Both the position numbers and the translations under genes were made by a program. Under the pieces are notes generated by a model. The model searched no databases, was not told the DNA's origin, and saw only the letters and a program-made list of their open reading frames with translations. Shown piece after piece: positions 27,200-35,551 of a DNA stretch of 64,000 nt; the first letter of the stretch is position 1; each line of letters starts with the position of its first letter. Source of the stretch: CAZUDO01 sp964618895 (lineage in GTDB: Bacteria > Desulfobacterota > Binatia > DP-6); contig CAZUDO010000031.1 of assembly GCA_964618895.1 (NCBI GenBank), forward strand, positions 1-64,000, written 5' to 3'.

Positions 27200-28249
27200 T
27201 CACGGGCCGCGCGCGAGCTCCGCCCGCGCACACCGGATCACCTCCAGCAGCCGCGCGCACGTCGCCTGGTTGGCCGCGTGCAGTACGCTCGTCCGCCCCT
27301 CCGCCAGCCGCCGCGCGCAGAGCGGCCGCCCGTCGAAGTCGACGCACAGCCCGCCTGCGCCCTCGATGAGCGGCACCGACGGGATCAGGTTGGCGAGGTT
27401 CTCGTTCACCACCAGGTAGCCCGCCCCCTGCGACTCGATCCACACCGGCGGCTCGCGCCAGCCGAGCATCACGCGCGGCAGGGCGCTCAGGTTGGCGTAC
27501 TGGCGCAGCACGTCGAACGCCCCGCCGGCGTGCCGATCGGCGAGCAGGCGATAGAGCACGGGGCCGATGCGGTCGTCCCCGGCCCGGCGCGTGGCGCGGT
27601 CGTAGCCCTGGAACACGTCCAGAAACACCCACGACTGCCCGAGGTCGCTGTGCGTGCTCGTGAACACCCGCCGTTCGCCGGCCGGCGTGTCCTCCCAGGT
27701 CTCCACACCGTCGCTCCCGGGCCGGACGACCAGGTCGTACGGGTAGCTCGGGTAGCGCGTCGGGTTGCCGTCGACCACGACCGCCACCACGAAGTCGCTG
27801 ATGGTCAGGTCGGCGAGCGCCGTGCGGGTCGGGAGCGTGAACGCGAACGTCGCCGCCCAGCCGCCGTCGTTGCCGAGCCGGACGCGATCGGGCAGCACCT
27901 GGCCCAGCCCGGCGACCTTCACCGTGCCGTCGATCGCGTCCATGTACGCCCACACCACGGGCGCGTCGCCCGGCGGACCGATCCGGTGCGTGGCCCCGGT
28001 GGCCGGCTCGACGATCAGCTCGATGGGATGCCCGATGTCGCGCGCCAGCGTGTCCAGGTGCGCCACCCCGACCGCCTCCGCTGCCGCATCGACCGCGCGC
28101 GCGCCGTAGCCGGCGACGGGCTTCAAGATCGACAGCTGCGGCCGGGCACGCTCGCCGGGCGGCATGGCGTGCACCAACTCCCGGATCTCGCGCCCGGCCC
28201 GCAGCCCGGCGGCGGCGCAGGTGCGGGCCACGTCGGCAACGGTACTCAC
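27200..28249 (-). CDS. Inositol-monophosphatase-superfamily-like protein
   Basis: A 349-residue protein. WAYMDAIDGTVKVAG resembles the metal-binding D-x-x-D-G-T motif of the IMPase/FBPase superfamily, and the C-terminal EGAGGLCVDFDGRPL resembles the second conserved block. The rest is divergent, so substrate and even activity are uncertain. The GTG start overlaps the stop of the upstream lipoprotein gene. The 3' end is duplicated in degenerate form at 26591-26780. Confidence 0.6.
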   Translation of the reverse strand: MSTVADVARTCAAAGLRAGREIRELVHAMPPGERARPQLSILKPVAGYGARAVDAAAEAVGVAHLDTLARDIGHPIELIVEPATGATHRIGPPGDAPVVWAYMDAIDGTVKVAGLGQVLPDRVRLGNDGGWAATFAFTLPTRTALADLTISDFVVAVVVDGNPTRYPSYPYDLVVRPGSDGVETWEDTPAGERRVFTSTHSDLGQSWVFLDVFQGYDRATRRAGDDRIGPVLYRLLADRHAGGAFDVLRQYANLSALPRVMLGWREPPVWIESQGAGYLVVNENLANLIPSVPLIEGAGGLCVDFDGRPLCARRLAEGRTSVLHAANQATCARLLEVIRCARAELARGP

Positions 28250-29019
28250 TGGACGGGGGTGACGAAGCCTTCGGTCTCGCCGGTCTCGACGTCCTCGATC
28301 GCGATGCGCGCTTCGCGATAGACACCGGCCGGGTAGACGAGAAATCCACTGATAGTGGTGTGCGCGGCCACCTGCCCATTGGTGAGGCGCTCGCGCTGCA
28401 CCCGCTCACCCGCGACGCCAGGTGCGATGACGGCGGCGAGTGCCGGCCCGGCCAACGGACCGGTCGCCTCGCCGCGCTCCGGGACGAGGTCGATGCGCCC
28501 GGGGTCGAGCGCCACCGGCCGGTCGGTGTGGTTGCGCACGACCACCCGGACCGCCACCGCGCTCGCCGTGGTGGGCACGCCGTCCAGGTCCAGGATGGCC
28601 TTGTGCGGCGAGAGCTGCGTGACTAGCACCTCGAGCCCCTTCTCGGCGCGAGGCTCCTCCACGTCGGGCTGCTGCACGAGCGTTTTGAAGCTGTAGCCGA
28701 ACGCTCGGCTGAACTCGAAGGTGGGGAACAGCGCCTCTTCGACCGGCTGCAGCGTGGCGCCCGTGCGGCCGCAGCGGATCACGACCCGCGCGGTCTCGAC
28801 GCCGTCGCCCCCGGGCGCCGGCCGGGTGCCGATCACGTCCCCGGGATGCACCTGATCGGCGGGCGCCACCGAGGTAACCGTATAGCCGAGGGTCACCAGG
28901 GTACGGTACGCGACCCGCGTCGCGCGCGCGCAGGTGAGGTCCGGTCGCTCGACGCGATAAACCGACGGCGCAGGGCAGCCGACCAACGCGAGCGTCACGA
29001 CGGCGACGAGCCCCCGCAT
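28246..29019 (-). CDS. Lipoprotein of unknown function
   Basis: A 257-residue protein with a signal ending in a lipobox (VVTLALVGC). The rest is predicted mainly beta, with segments such as RVVVRNHTDRPVALDPGRID that look like an immunoglobulin-like envelope domain. I do not recognise the family. It is directly upstream of and overlapping the IMPase-like gene. Longer readings upstream lack homology, and the lipobox fixes this start. Confidence 0.65.
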   Translation of the reverse strand: MRGLVAVVTLALVGCPAPSVYRVERPDLTCARATRVAYRTLVTLGYTVTSVAPADQVHPGDVIGTRPAPGGDGVETARVVIRCGRTGATLQPVEEALFPTFEFSRAFGYSFKTLVQQPDVEEPRAEKGLEVLVTQLSPHKAILDLDGVPTTASAVAVRVVVRNHTDRPVALDPGRIDLVPERGEATGPLAGPALAAVIAPGVAGERVQRERLTNGQVAAHTTISGFLVYPAGVYREARIAIEDVETGETEGFVTPVQ

Positions 29020-29124
29020 GCTGCGGCCCCTTCTGCTACACCCGGTGCCGGGCGTCCACCGCACGCCGGATCCTCGCGGTGCCCTTCCGGCTGCGTACGC
29101 GATCCGCCATAATGCGCCGCACCC

Positions 29125-30072
29125 ATGCAGAAACTCGTCCAGATCGTGAGCCACGGCCCGCACTGTCTCGACGGCGTGACCGCGGCGGTCGCGGTCGCAC
29201 GCTACTACGCCGATCAGGCGGAGGTCAGCGCCCGCTTCGCAGGCAACAGCGAGATCGACGAAGTGCTCCAGGCGCTCCCGCCGCCGGCCGGCCGCGAGAC
29301 CGAGCTCTGGATCACCGATATCTCCTGGCGACAGCCCGAGACCGACGCCCATCTGCGCGCCCTCGTCGCCGCCGGCGTCCGCATCTACTGGATCGATCAT
29401 CATCGCACCGCGCTCGAGCGCGTGCGTGCCGGCAAGGTGGACGTGCCGTTCCAGGATCGCGTGCTGAGCGAGGAGTTCGCGGCCTCGCGGCTGACCTACG
29501 AGTATCTCACCGCGCGCCTGCGCACCGAGGACCGCCGGCCCCCGACCTTTGCCGCCTTCGCACCCATCGTCGCCATGGCGGATGACAACGATCGCTGGCT
29601 ACACCGCGTCCCGGGGTCGCGCGAGCTGGCCTGGACGGTGCGCACCCTCGGGGCCGACGCCTACGACGAGCTGCTCCGCATCGACGAGCAGGGCACGTAC
29701 AGCCCGCGCATGCAGGAAGCGCGGGCCCGGGTGGAGGCGGAGCTGGCGCGCAGCTTCGCCGTCGCCGAGGCAAGCCGCACCGAGCGCACCGTAGGCGACG
29801 TGACCCTGGTGGTGGCGGTCTGCGACGGCCACCCGAGCGAGATCGCCGACGCCTGGGGGAAGCAGTGCCACAACACGGTGTTCGCGCTCTACGATGCCAA
29901 GAGCCTGGCCGTGAGTCTGCGGCGCTCGCCCGATTGTCAGGTCGACCTGTCACGCGTCGCGGGCGTGTTGGGCGGCGGCGGACACGCCGCCGCATCCGGG
30001 TGCGAGCTGCCCGACGTGCGGCGGGCGCTGGCGGACGCGGTAGCAGCGCAGGTACTCGGCGCGCTCCACTGA
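29125..30072 (+). CDS. DHH-family phosphoesterase
   Basis: A 315-residue protein of the DHH/DHHA1 superfamily. It has an N-terminal SHGPHCLDGVTAAVA motif, the signature WIDHHRTALE (about residue 93) and a C-terminal GGGGHAAASG substrate-binding motif. Members hydrolyse short RNAs (nanoRNase), cyclic dinucleotide products or pAp with Mn2+. The first motif has HCLDG in place of the usual HxDxDG, so one metal ligand may differ. It stands alone. Confidence 0.85.
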   Translation: MQKLVQIVSHGPHCLDGVTAAVAVARYYADQAEVSARFAGNSEIDEVLQALPPPAGRETELWITDISWRQPETDAHLRALVAAGVRIYWIDHHRTALERVRAGKVDVPFQDRVLSEEFAASRLTYEYLTARLRTEDRRPPTFAAFAPIVAMADDNDRWLHRVPGSRELAWTVRTLGADAYDELLRIDEQGTYSPRMQEARARVEAELARSFAVAEASRTERTVGDVTLVVAVCDGHPSEIADAWGKQCHNTVFALYDAKSLAVSLRRSPDCQVDLSRVAGVLGGGGHAAASGCELPDVRRALADAVAAQVLGALH

Positions 30073-30529
30073 CATGGCCTGGTGAGGGTCCCGCCGGCCG
30101 ACAAGGCGGCACGGCGGAGACCCGGAGGCGAAGAAGTCTGCCGCCTACGCGGCCGAACTTCTAAGTAAAGCTCCCCACCCCATGCGGCTCCACCTTCCCC
30201 GGGCCTCCGCCCCGACGCCTTGTCCACAGCTGGGGAGAACTCGCCGTTCTCCAGTGAGCGTCATCCGATCCGCCTTCTACGTGCAACGCGCTTGTGCTCA
30301 TACGCACCCACCGGGCAGTAATGTACCGAACCACCTAGGGCATGGCTCCGAAAAGGCGCAACCGGAATTGTGTCGGGACGGCGCCCCTTCTACTCAAGTC
30401 CCGCAGGCGCTGTCAAGCAAAAAAGATTAGCTCGGCGTGTTTTTCTTCCGCCGTCTGCAGGTGCGCGCAACCGTTGGCGTCTCGCAGTCCGCTTGTAAAC
30501 CCGTCGGCGCGATGCCAGAGTTTTTCTCG
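30073..30529. other. Intergenic region before ddl
   Basis: No gene is supported. The region has lower GC in its second half and includes a small hairpin GGAGAAC-TCGCC-GTTCTCC (30234-30252). Another weak inverted repeat is AGAAGT...ACTTCT (30134-30162). A run GCAAAAAAGATTAG near 30418 could be promoter-associated for ddl, but no convincing -35/-10 pair is seen. I found no tRNA or known structured RNA motif. Confidence 0.4.
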
Positions 30530-31678
30530 ATGGCGACACGGGTGCGGGTCGGGGTGATGTACGGTGGGCGGTCGGGCGAGCATGAGGTGTCGTTGCGCTC
30601 GGCGGCGTCGATCATTCGCGCGCTCGACCCCGAGCGCTACGAGGTGATTCCGATCGCGATCGCCAAGGACGGACGCTGGCTCACGGGCCCCGAGAGCCTG
30701 CGCTTGCTCGAGAGCGCGCAAGCCTCGCTCGCGCCGGTCGTCGAACACGGCACCGAGGTGATGCTGCCCGCGGATCCGTCGCACCACGCACTGGTCCCGC
30801 TCGCGCCGATGCCCGAAGGTCGCCGCGTCGCCACCGCGATCGACGTGGTCTTTCCCGTCCTGCACGGCACGTACGGCGAGGACGGGACCATGCAGGGCCT
30901 TCTCGAGCTCGCCGACTTGCCCTATGTGGGCGCCGGCGTGCTGGCGTCGGCGGTCGGCATGGACAAGGCCGTCATGCGGTCGGTCTTCCGCGATGCGGGG
31001 TTGCCCCTCTGCCGTTGGCTCGTGACCCGAGTGGGTCAGGAAGAGCCGGCCGCCCTCGCGCGCCGTGTGGGCGACACGCTCGGGTATCCCTGCTTCGTCA
31101 AGCCGGCCAACATGGGCTCGTCGGTCGGCGTCACCAAGGTCGCGGCCCCTGCCGGTCTGGCGGCGGCGGTTGCCGAGGCCGGGGCGTACGACCCGAAGGT
31201 CGTGATCGAGGAAGCCATTACCGGTCGCGAGCTGGAATGCGCCGTCCTCGGCAACGACGCGCCCGAAGCCTCGTGCGTCGGCGAGCTGATCCCGTCACGC
31301 GAGTTCTACGACTACGCCGACAAGTACGTCGACCAGGGGGCCCGGATCGTGATCCCCGCCGCCCTGCCGCCGGACGTGGCCGACCGCGTGCGCCAGCTCG
31401 CGGTGGCCGCCTTCCAGGCGGTCGATGGCAGCGGGCTCGCGCGCGTCGACTTCTTCCTCGAACGGCCGAGCGGACGCGTACTGCTGAACGAGATCAACAC
31501 CATGCCCGGCTTCACCTCGATCAGCATGTATCCCAAGCTGTGGGAGGCGAGCGGGCTCGCGTACCCGGCGCTCCTCGATCGGCTGATCGCGCTCGCGTGC
31601 GAGCGCCACGCCGCGCGCGGCACGCGGCGGCTGTCGTTCACCCCGCCGGCGGCGGCGCCGGTCAGCGTAGCGCGATGA
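30530..31678 (+). CDS. ddl: D-alanine--D-alanine ligase
   Basis: A 382-residue ATP-grasp ligase that joins two D-alanines for peptidoglycan precursors in the cytoplasm. Visible features are GVMYGGRSGEHEVSLRSA at the N-terminus, VFPVLHGTYGEDGTMQGL, VKPANMGSSVGVTKV, EEAITGRELECAVLG and LNEINTMPGFTSISMYP. The residues needed for ATP, Mg2+ and D-Ala binding are in place. The start ATG was chosen at the family boundary; one at 30512 is possible. Its 3' end is caught in a 49-bp tandem repeat shared with the convergent carboxypeptidase gene. Confidence 0.95.
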   Translation: MATRVRVGVMYGGRSGEHEVSLRSAASIIRALDPERYEVIPIAIAKDGRWLTGPESLRLLESAQASLAPVVEHGTEVMLPADPSHHALVPLAPMPEGRRVATAIDVVFPVLHGTYGEDGTMQGLLELADLPYVGAGVLASAVGMDKAVMRSVFRDAGLPLCRWLVTRVGQEEPAALARRVGDTLGYPCFVKPANMGSSVGVTKVAAPAGLAAAVAEAGAYDPKVVIEEAITGRELECAVLGNDAPEASCVGELIPSREFYDYADKYVDQGARIVIPAALPPDVADRVRQLAVAAFQAVDGSGLARVDFFLERPSGRVLLNEINTMPGFTSISMYPKLWEASGLAYPALLDRLIALACERHAARGTRRLSFTPPAAAPVSVAR

Positions 31679-31786
31679 TCGTCGGCTGGCCCAGTCGGCG
31701 GCGGCGCCGGTTAACGTAGCGCGATGATCGTCGGCTGGCCCAGTCGGCGGCGGCGCCGGTTAACGTAGCGCGATGATCGTCGGCTG
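31649..31786. repeat. 49-bp tandem repeat spanning two convergent gene ends
   Basis: GATGATCGTCGGCTGG recurs at 31674, 31723 and 31772, a period of exactly 49 bp. Each unit holds the last codons and stop of ddl on the plus strand, and the last codons (PTIIALR and stop) of the carboxypeptidase on the minus strand. About 2.8 copies are present and nearly identical, indicating a recent slippage duplication of the junction. Confidence 0.85.
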
Positions 31787-32902
31787 GTAGCCGGACGCGA
31801 GCAGGCGGCGGGCCACCCGCCGGGCCTCGGTGCGACTCTGGTACGATCCCACGCGCACCTTCCTGCCCACGACCTCGACCGCGTAGCCGCGCCGCCTGAG
31901 CCGGGTGCGGGTCGACCCCGCAGCGTCGCGGGTCCGGTACGGGCCGAGCTGCAGCACGTAGTGGAACGGCGTGCGCACCTCGTCGGTCGGCACCTCGAGG
32001 TCGCCCTCGGACGATTGGGCCCTGCTGCGCCCGCGACCCGCCTGGCCGCCGCGCGGGGTGACATCGGCCATCACCGTCGGCGGGCGATCGGCCTCGGAGC
32101 CGAACCCGATGGCGAACAGCCGCTTGGCGTCACCCCACAGATCGCTCGCGCCGAGCAGGACGATCAGGATCTCCCGCCCGCCGTGCTCCGCCGAGCCGAC
32201 GAAGCAGCGGCCCGCCGGGCGCGTGTAGCCGGTCTTGCCGATCACCGGGTAGGTGTACCCGGTCAGGAGGCGGTTGTGGGACCGGAGGGACACCCAGTGC
32301 ACGCCGGTCGACTCGACCGGTACGCGAATGGTGCGGGTGGAGAGGATGTCGCGGAAGAGCGGCAGACGCAGGCCGTAGCGAAAGATTGCCGCCAGGTCGC
32401 GGGTGCTGGCGACGTGGCCGGGCGCGGTGAGCCCGTGGGCATTGGCGAAGCGAGCGGTCGGCGCCCCCACTGCATGCGCCTTGGCCGTCATCCGTGCCGC
32501 GAAGGCCCCCTCAGACCCCGCCAGCCCTTCGGCGATCACGGTGGCGGCGTCATTGGCCGAGTTGAGCAGCGACGCGTAGACCAGGTCCCGGAGCTGCATC
32601 CGTTGTCCGGGGCGCAGGCCGATCTTCGACGGGACGGTCTCGGACGCGTTCACGCTCACGCGCAGGTACTCGTCGAGCCGGGCGCTCTCGAGCGCCAGGA
32701 TGGCGGTCATCACCTTGGTGGTGCTGGCGGGCGGCAGCGGGTCGGAGGCGTTCCGTTCCCACAGCACCTCGCCGCTGGTCACGTCCATCACCAGCGCCGC
32801 CCGTGCCGTCAGTCCATGGGCCGGTCTCGCGGCGGTGACCGTCGGCCACGCAGCCAGCGCGAGCGCGACCAAGAGGATACCCGGCTTCACTCCCCGTCCC
32901 AT
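31760..32902 (-). CDS. D-alanyl-D-alanine carboxypeptidase with SPOR domain
   Basis: A 380-residue penicillin-binding protein of the PBP5/6 (S11) type. After a signal peptide come the SxxK motif PASTTK (about Ser60/Lys63), the SxN motif in LLNSANDAA and IGKTGYT. The C-terminal about 75 residues form a SPOR domain (FHYVLQLGPYRTRDAAG), which binds denuded glycan at septa. It trims the terminal D-Ala from pentapeptides in the periplasm. Preceded by GGAGGG six bases upstream of ATG. It is convergent with ddl, so both enzymes of the D-Ala-D-Ala cycle are adjacent. Confidence 0.93.
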   Translation of the reverse strand: MGRGVKPGILLVALALAAWPTVTAARPAHGLTARAALVMDVTSGEVLWERNASDPLPPASTTKVMTAILALESARLDEYLRVSVNASETVPSKIGLRPGQRMQLRDLVYASLLNSANDAATVIAEGLAGSEGAFAARMTAKAHAVGAPTARFANAHGLTAPGHVASTRDLAAIFRYGLRLPLFRDILSTRTIRVPVESTGVHWVSLRSHNRLLTGYTYPVIGKTGYTRPAGRCFVGSAEHGGREILIVLLGASDLWGDAKRLFAIGFGSEADRPPTVMADVTPRGGQAGRGRSRAQSSEGDLEVPTDEVRTPFHYVLQLGPYRTRDAAGSTRTRLRRRGYAVEVVGRKVRVGSYQSRTEARRVARRLLASGYQPTIIALR

Positions 32903-33001
32903 CCACCACCCTCCAACCGCCGACCGAACCAAACTACACACTACTACAGGTACTTACCGTCCATCCCCCCAGGAGGCAAGCAGACGCACCCTGACCGTAG
33001 G

Positions 33002-33832
33002 TCAGGCGAGCCCGCCGCCCGCTGAAAGATAGGCCAGGCCTCGCTCGGCGGCGGCGGGGGAGACCTCCAGAACGCCGGGAACGTCCCGGAAGCGCTGGTG
33101 GGACGCGACCGCCAGCAGGCCCTCCCCGATGGTGCCTTCGCCCGGGGCCGCATGGCGGTCGCGGCGGCACCCGACCGGGCCCTGGCAGTCGTTCAGGTGG
33201 AAGGCGACCAGGCGGTCGAGCAGGCCCTCCGCGGCCAGCGCATCCGCCAGGCGGTCTCCCGCCCCGGCGCCGGCGAGGTCGAAGCCGGCGGCATGCAGGT
33301 GACACGTGTCGATCAGGACCCCGAGCCGGTCGGCTGGCACCGCCGCATCACGCACCAGGCGAGCCATCTCCGGGAGGTCGGCGGCCAGCTCGGAGCCCTC
33401 GCAGGTGTTCTCCAGCAGCACGCACACCCCGTCGGGCACCTGCTCGAGCAGTGCCGTCAGCTTGCGCGCCGTCTGCGCCAGCGCCGCCTCACGCGTGGGG
33501 TGCCCCTTGGCGTAGCCGGGATGGAAGCACACGGCGGCGAGACCGAGCGCGCGGGCGAGCCGGATGTCCCCCAGGACGCTCGACACCGACGCGTTCCGGA
33601 TGCGGCCCTCCGGCGAAGCGAGATTGGTGAGCAAGCTCGCGTGCACGACGCCCCAGAGCGGCGACGCCGCCGTGGCCGCGCGATAGGCCGCCTGATCCTC
33701 CGGCGACGGCACGTCGGTGTTGCCGAAGCGCTGCGGGTTCCGGAGCGTGGTCTGGAAGTGGCGCACGCCGGCCGCGGCCAGGACGCCCGGGATGGCGGCC
33801 AACGGCGGGTCGACGTGCAGGGCGGCGCGCAG
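33002..33832 (-). CDS. nfo: Deoxyribonuclease IV (AP endonuclease, Nfo-like)
   Basis: A TIM-barrel endonuclease IV of about 276 residues that cuts DNA 5' of abasic sites using zinc. VLLENTCEGSE, GVLIDTCHLHAAGFDL and HLNDCQGPVGCRRDRH with GEGTIG carry the zinc ligands. The N-terminal region ALHVDPP aligns with the usual GAHVS start. There is no ATG, GTG or TTG where the protein should begin. I placed the start at a CTG nine bases after GAGGAGGA, which overlaps the end of the preceding histidine phosphatase gene; the first in-frame TTG (33802) would cut the first strand. Confidence 0.8.
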   Translation of the reverse strand: MRAALHVDPPLAAIPGVLAAAGVRHFQTTLRNPQRFGNTDVPSPEDQAAYRAATAASPLWGVVHASLLTNLASPEGRIRNASVSSVLGDIRLARALGLAAVCFHPGYAKGHPTREAALAQTARKLTALLEQVPDGVCVLLENTCEGSELAADLPEMARLVRDAAVPADRLGVLIDTCHLHAAGFDLAGAGAGDRLADALAAEGLLDRLVAFHLNDCQGPVGCRRDRHAAPGEGTIGEGLLAVASHQRFRDVPGVLEVSPAAAERGLAYLSAGGGLA

Positions 33833-33837
33833 CGGGG

Positions 33838-34419
33838 TCAGTCCTCCTCGATGGCGGTCGCCTGCCCATAGCAGCCGGCGGCGTGCGTGACCACCATCAT
33901 GCCCGCATTGCGCGCCACCCGCCCGCTGCGCCACTCGCCGGTCACGTGCCGCCAGAGCGCCGTCATGACCGCGCCGTGACTCACCACTACCACATCGCCG
34001 TCCCCGGCTGCGCGCAGGGTCCGATCGAGGGCCTCGCCGGCGCGCACGGCCACCTCGCGCAAGGGCTCGCCACCTCCCGGCGGGCACCACTCCCAGTACC
34101 GCTCCGGGTCCCAGCCGGGGGTGGTGCGTGCGAGCGCGTACGGCTGTCCGGTGAGCGCGCCGTAGTTGCGCTCGCGCAGATCCTCGTCGACGTGGATGGG
34201 GGCGGCCAGCGTCTCCGTCAGGATGTCGGCCGTCTGCCGGGCGCGCGTGAAGGGACTGGTGACAATGCGTACCGGCGCATAGCGCGCCGCGATCCAGACG
34301 GCGGCCTTGCCGACCTGGCTGCGGCCTACGTCGGTCAGCGGCACCGCCGGTGTGGGCGTGAAGACGCGCGCCCGGTTTCCCTCGCTTTCGCCGTGACGGA
34401 TGAGCACCAGGTGCCCCAT
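33838..34419 (-). CDS. Histidine phosphatase (phosphoglycerate-mutase-like)
   Basis: A 193-residue member of the histidine phosphatase superfamily. It has LIRHGESEGN with the phospho-acceptor His, TSPFTRARQTADIL, the acidic ERNYG region and VVVVSHGAV with the second catalytic His. It is likely a cytoplasmic phosphatase rather than the glycolytic mutase; the substrate is unknown. It sits 4 bp after the LOG gene and overlaps the region that supplies the ribosome-binding site of the endonuclease IV gene. Confidence 0.88.
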   Translation of the reverse strand: MGHLVLIRHGESEGNRARVFTPTPAVPLTDVGRSQVGKAAVWIAARYAPVRIVTSPFTRARQTADILTETLAAPIHVDEDLRERNYGALTGQPYALARTTPGWDPERYWEWCPPGGGEPLREVAVRAGEALDRTLRAAGDGDVVVVSHGAVMTALWRHVTGEWRSGRVARNAGMMVVTHAAGCYGQATAIEED

Positions 34420-34423
34420 CGGT

Positions 34424-35470
34424 TCAGCTGCCCCGGTTCAGCCGGTCGATCAGCTGGCGCAGGCGGCCAAAGTGGGTACGGTCGAATGTCAGCACCAGGC
34501 GGGGCAGCGCGCTCAGCTCGGGTTCGTCGCTCTCCTCGTCGAACGCCCCGCGTTGCTCGATCGGGTGGCCGTCGAGAATGTCGGCGAACTCGGCCGCCAG
34601 GGACGCGAGCACTGCCGGCGCCAGCGGGCGCGTGACACGGATCACCAGCTTCTGGCCGACGGTGCGGGAGGAGTGGTAGACGCGGTAGAAGTCGACGATC
34701 TCGTCGACCGCCTCGTCCACCGACGAGGTCACCTTGAAGAGCGCCATGTCCTCCGCCGAGATCAGGCGGCGCCGCAGGAGGTGCTCCTCGACGTACTTCT
34801 TCCACGTCTTCCAGTAGGTCCCGCGCGGGGCGTCGACGAACACGATCGGCATGGGGTTGGTCTTCCCCGTCTGCACCAGCGTCAGGCACTCGAAGGCCTC
34901 GTCGTGGGTGCCGAAGCCGCCCGGAAAGAGCGCCGCCGCGTGCGCCTCTTTGATGAACATGAGCTTGCGCGTGAAGAAGTAGCGGAAGGTGAGCAGCTTC
35001 GGGTCCTTGCGGATGATCTCGTTGGGCGCCTGCTCGAACGGCAGGAGGATGTTCACGCCGAAGCTGCGTTCGCGGCCGGCGCCACCCTGGGCGGCCTCCA
35101 TGATGCCCCCGCCGGCGCCCGTGATGACCATGTAGCCGCGCGCCGTGATACGGCGCGCGAACTCCGTCGCGGTCCGGTAGGCGGGGGCGTCGGCGGGCGT
35201 GCGCGCCGAGCCGAAGACACTCACCTTGCGCACCGCGCGGTGGGGGGCGAAGGTCTTGAAGGCGTAGCGCAGCTCGCGCAGCGCGGTGTGCAGGAGCTTC
35301 ACGTCGCCGAGGCGCGTGCCGTCGCGCAGCAGCTTGGCGGACACCTCGAGCATCTCGTGCACGAGCTGTTCCGATCGAGTCAGGTGGCCCCCCTGCAGGC
35401 GGGGCAGCACTTCGGGCAGTGCCTCGCGCCCGCGCCGGGGGCGGGGTCTTTTCTTCGGGAGCACGGTCAT
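34424..35470 (-). CDS. LOG-family (TIGR00730) nucleotide-hydrolase-like protein
   Basis: A 348-residue protein. A charged N-terminal extension of about 90 residues precedes a Rossmann-type LOG domain with VSVFGSART, ITGAGGGIMEAAQGG and PGGFGTHDEAFE. The PGGxGTxxE motif and the preceding glycine-rich loop are those of cytokinin-activating LOG phosphoribohydrolases and related nucleotide 5'-monophosphate glycosidases. The C-terminal about 100 residues are specific to the long subgroup. The ATG was chosen for GGAAAGGACG upstream. Biological role unknown. Confidence 0.85.
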   Translation of the reverse strand: MTVLPKKRPRPRRGREALPEVLPRLQGGHLTRSEQLVHEMLEVSAKLLRDGTRLGDVKLLHTALRELRYAFKTFAPHRAVRKVSVFGSARTPADAPAYRTATEFARRITARGYMVITGAGGGIMEAAQGGAGRERSFGVNILLPFEQAPNEIIRKDPKLLTFRYFFTRKLMFIKEAHAAALFPGGFGTHDEAFECLTLVQTGKTNPMPIVFVDAPRGTYWKTWKKYVEEHLLRRRLISAEDMALFKVTSSVDEAVDEIVDFYRVYHSSRTVGQKLVIRVTRPLAPAVLASLAAEFADILDGHPIEQRGAFDEESDEPELSALPRLVLTFDRTHFGRLRQLIDRLNRGS

Positions 35471-35551
35471 CGTCCTTTCCAAATGCTCCATTGTGCCGGG
35501 AACCGGCCGTGGTTGCGAGCTTGCTTCCCCTCGCCGGGCAGCTTCGGTATC

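Noticed and set aside
30342..30557. 71-codon plus-strand frame overlapping the ddl start region
   Set aside because: Ser/Arg/Cys-rich translation without recognisable family, overlapping the ddl N-terminus in another frame; no convincing ribosome-binding site.
31649..31786. Regular repeats with a 49-bp period considered as a CRISPR remnant
   Set aside because: Units are head-to-tail without spacers and consist of gene-end coding sequence; no cas genes nearby.
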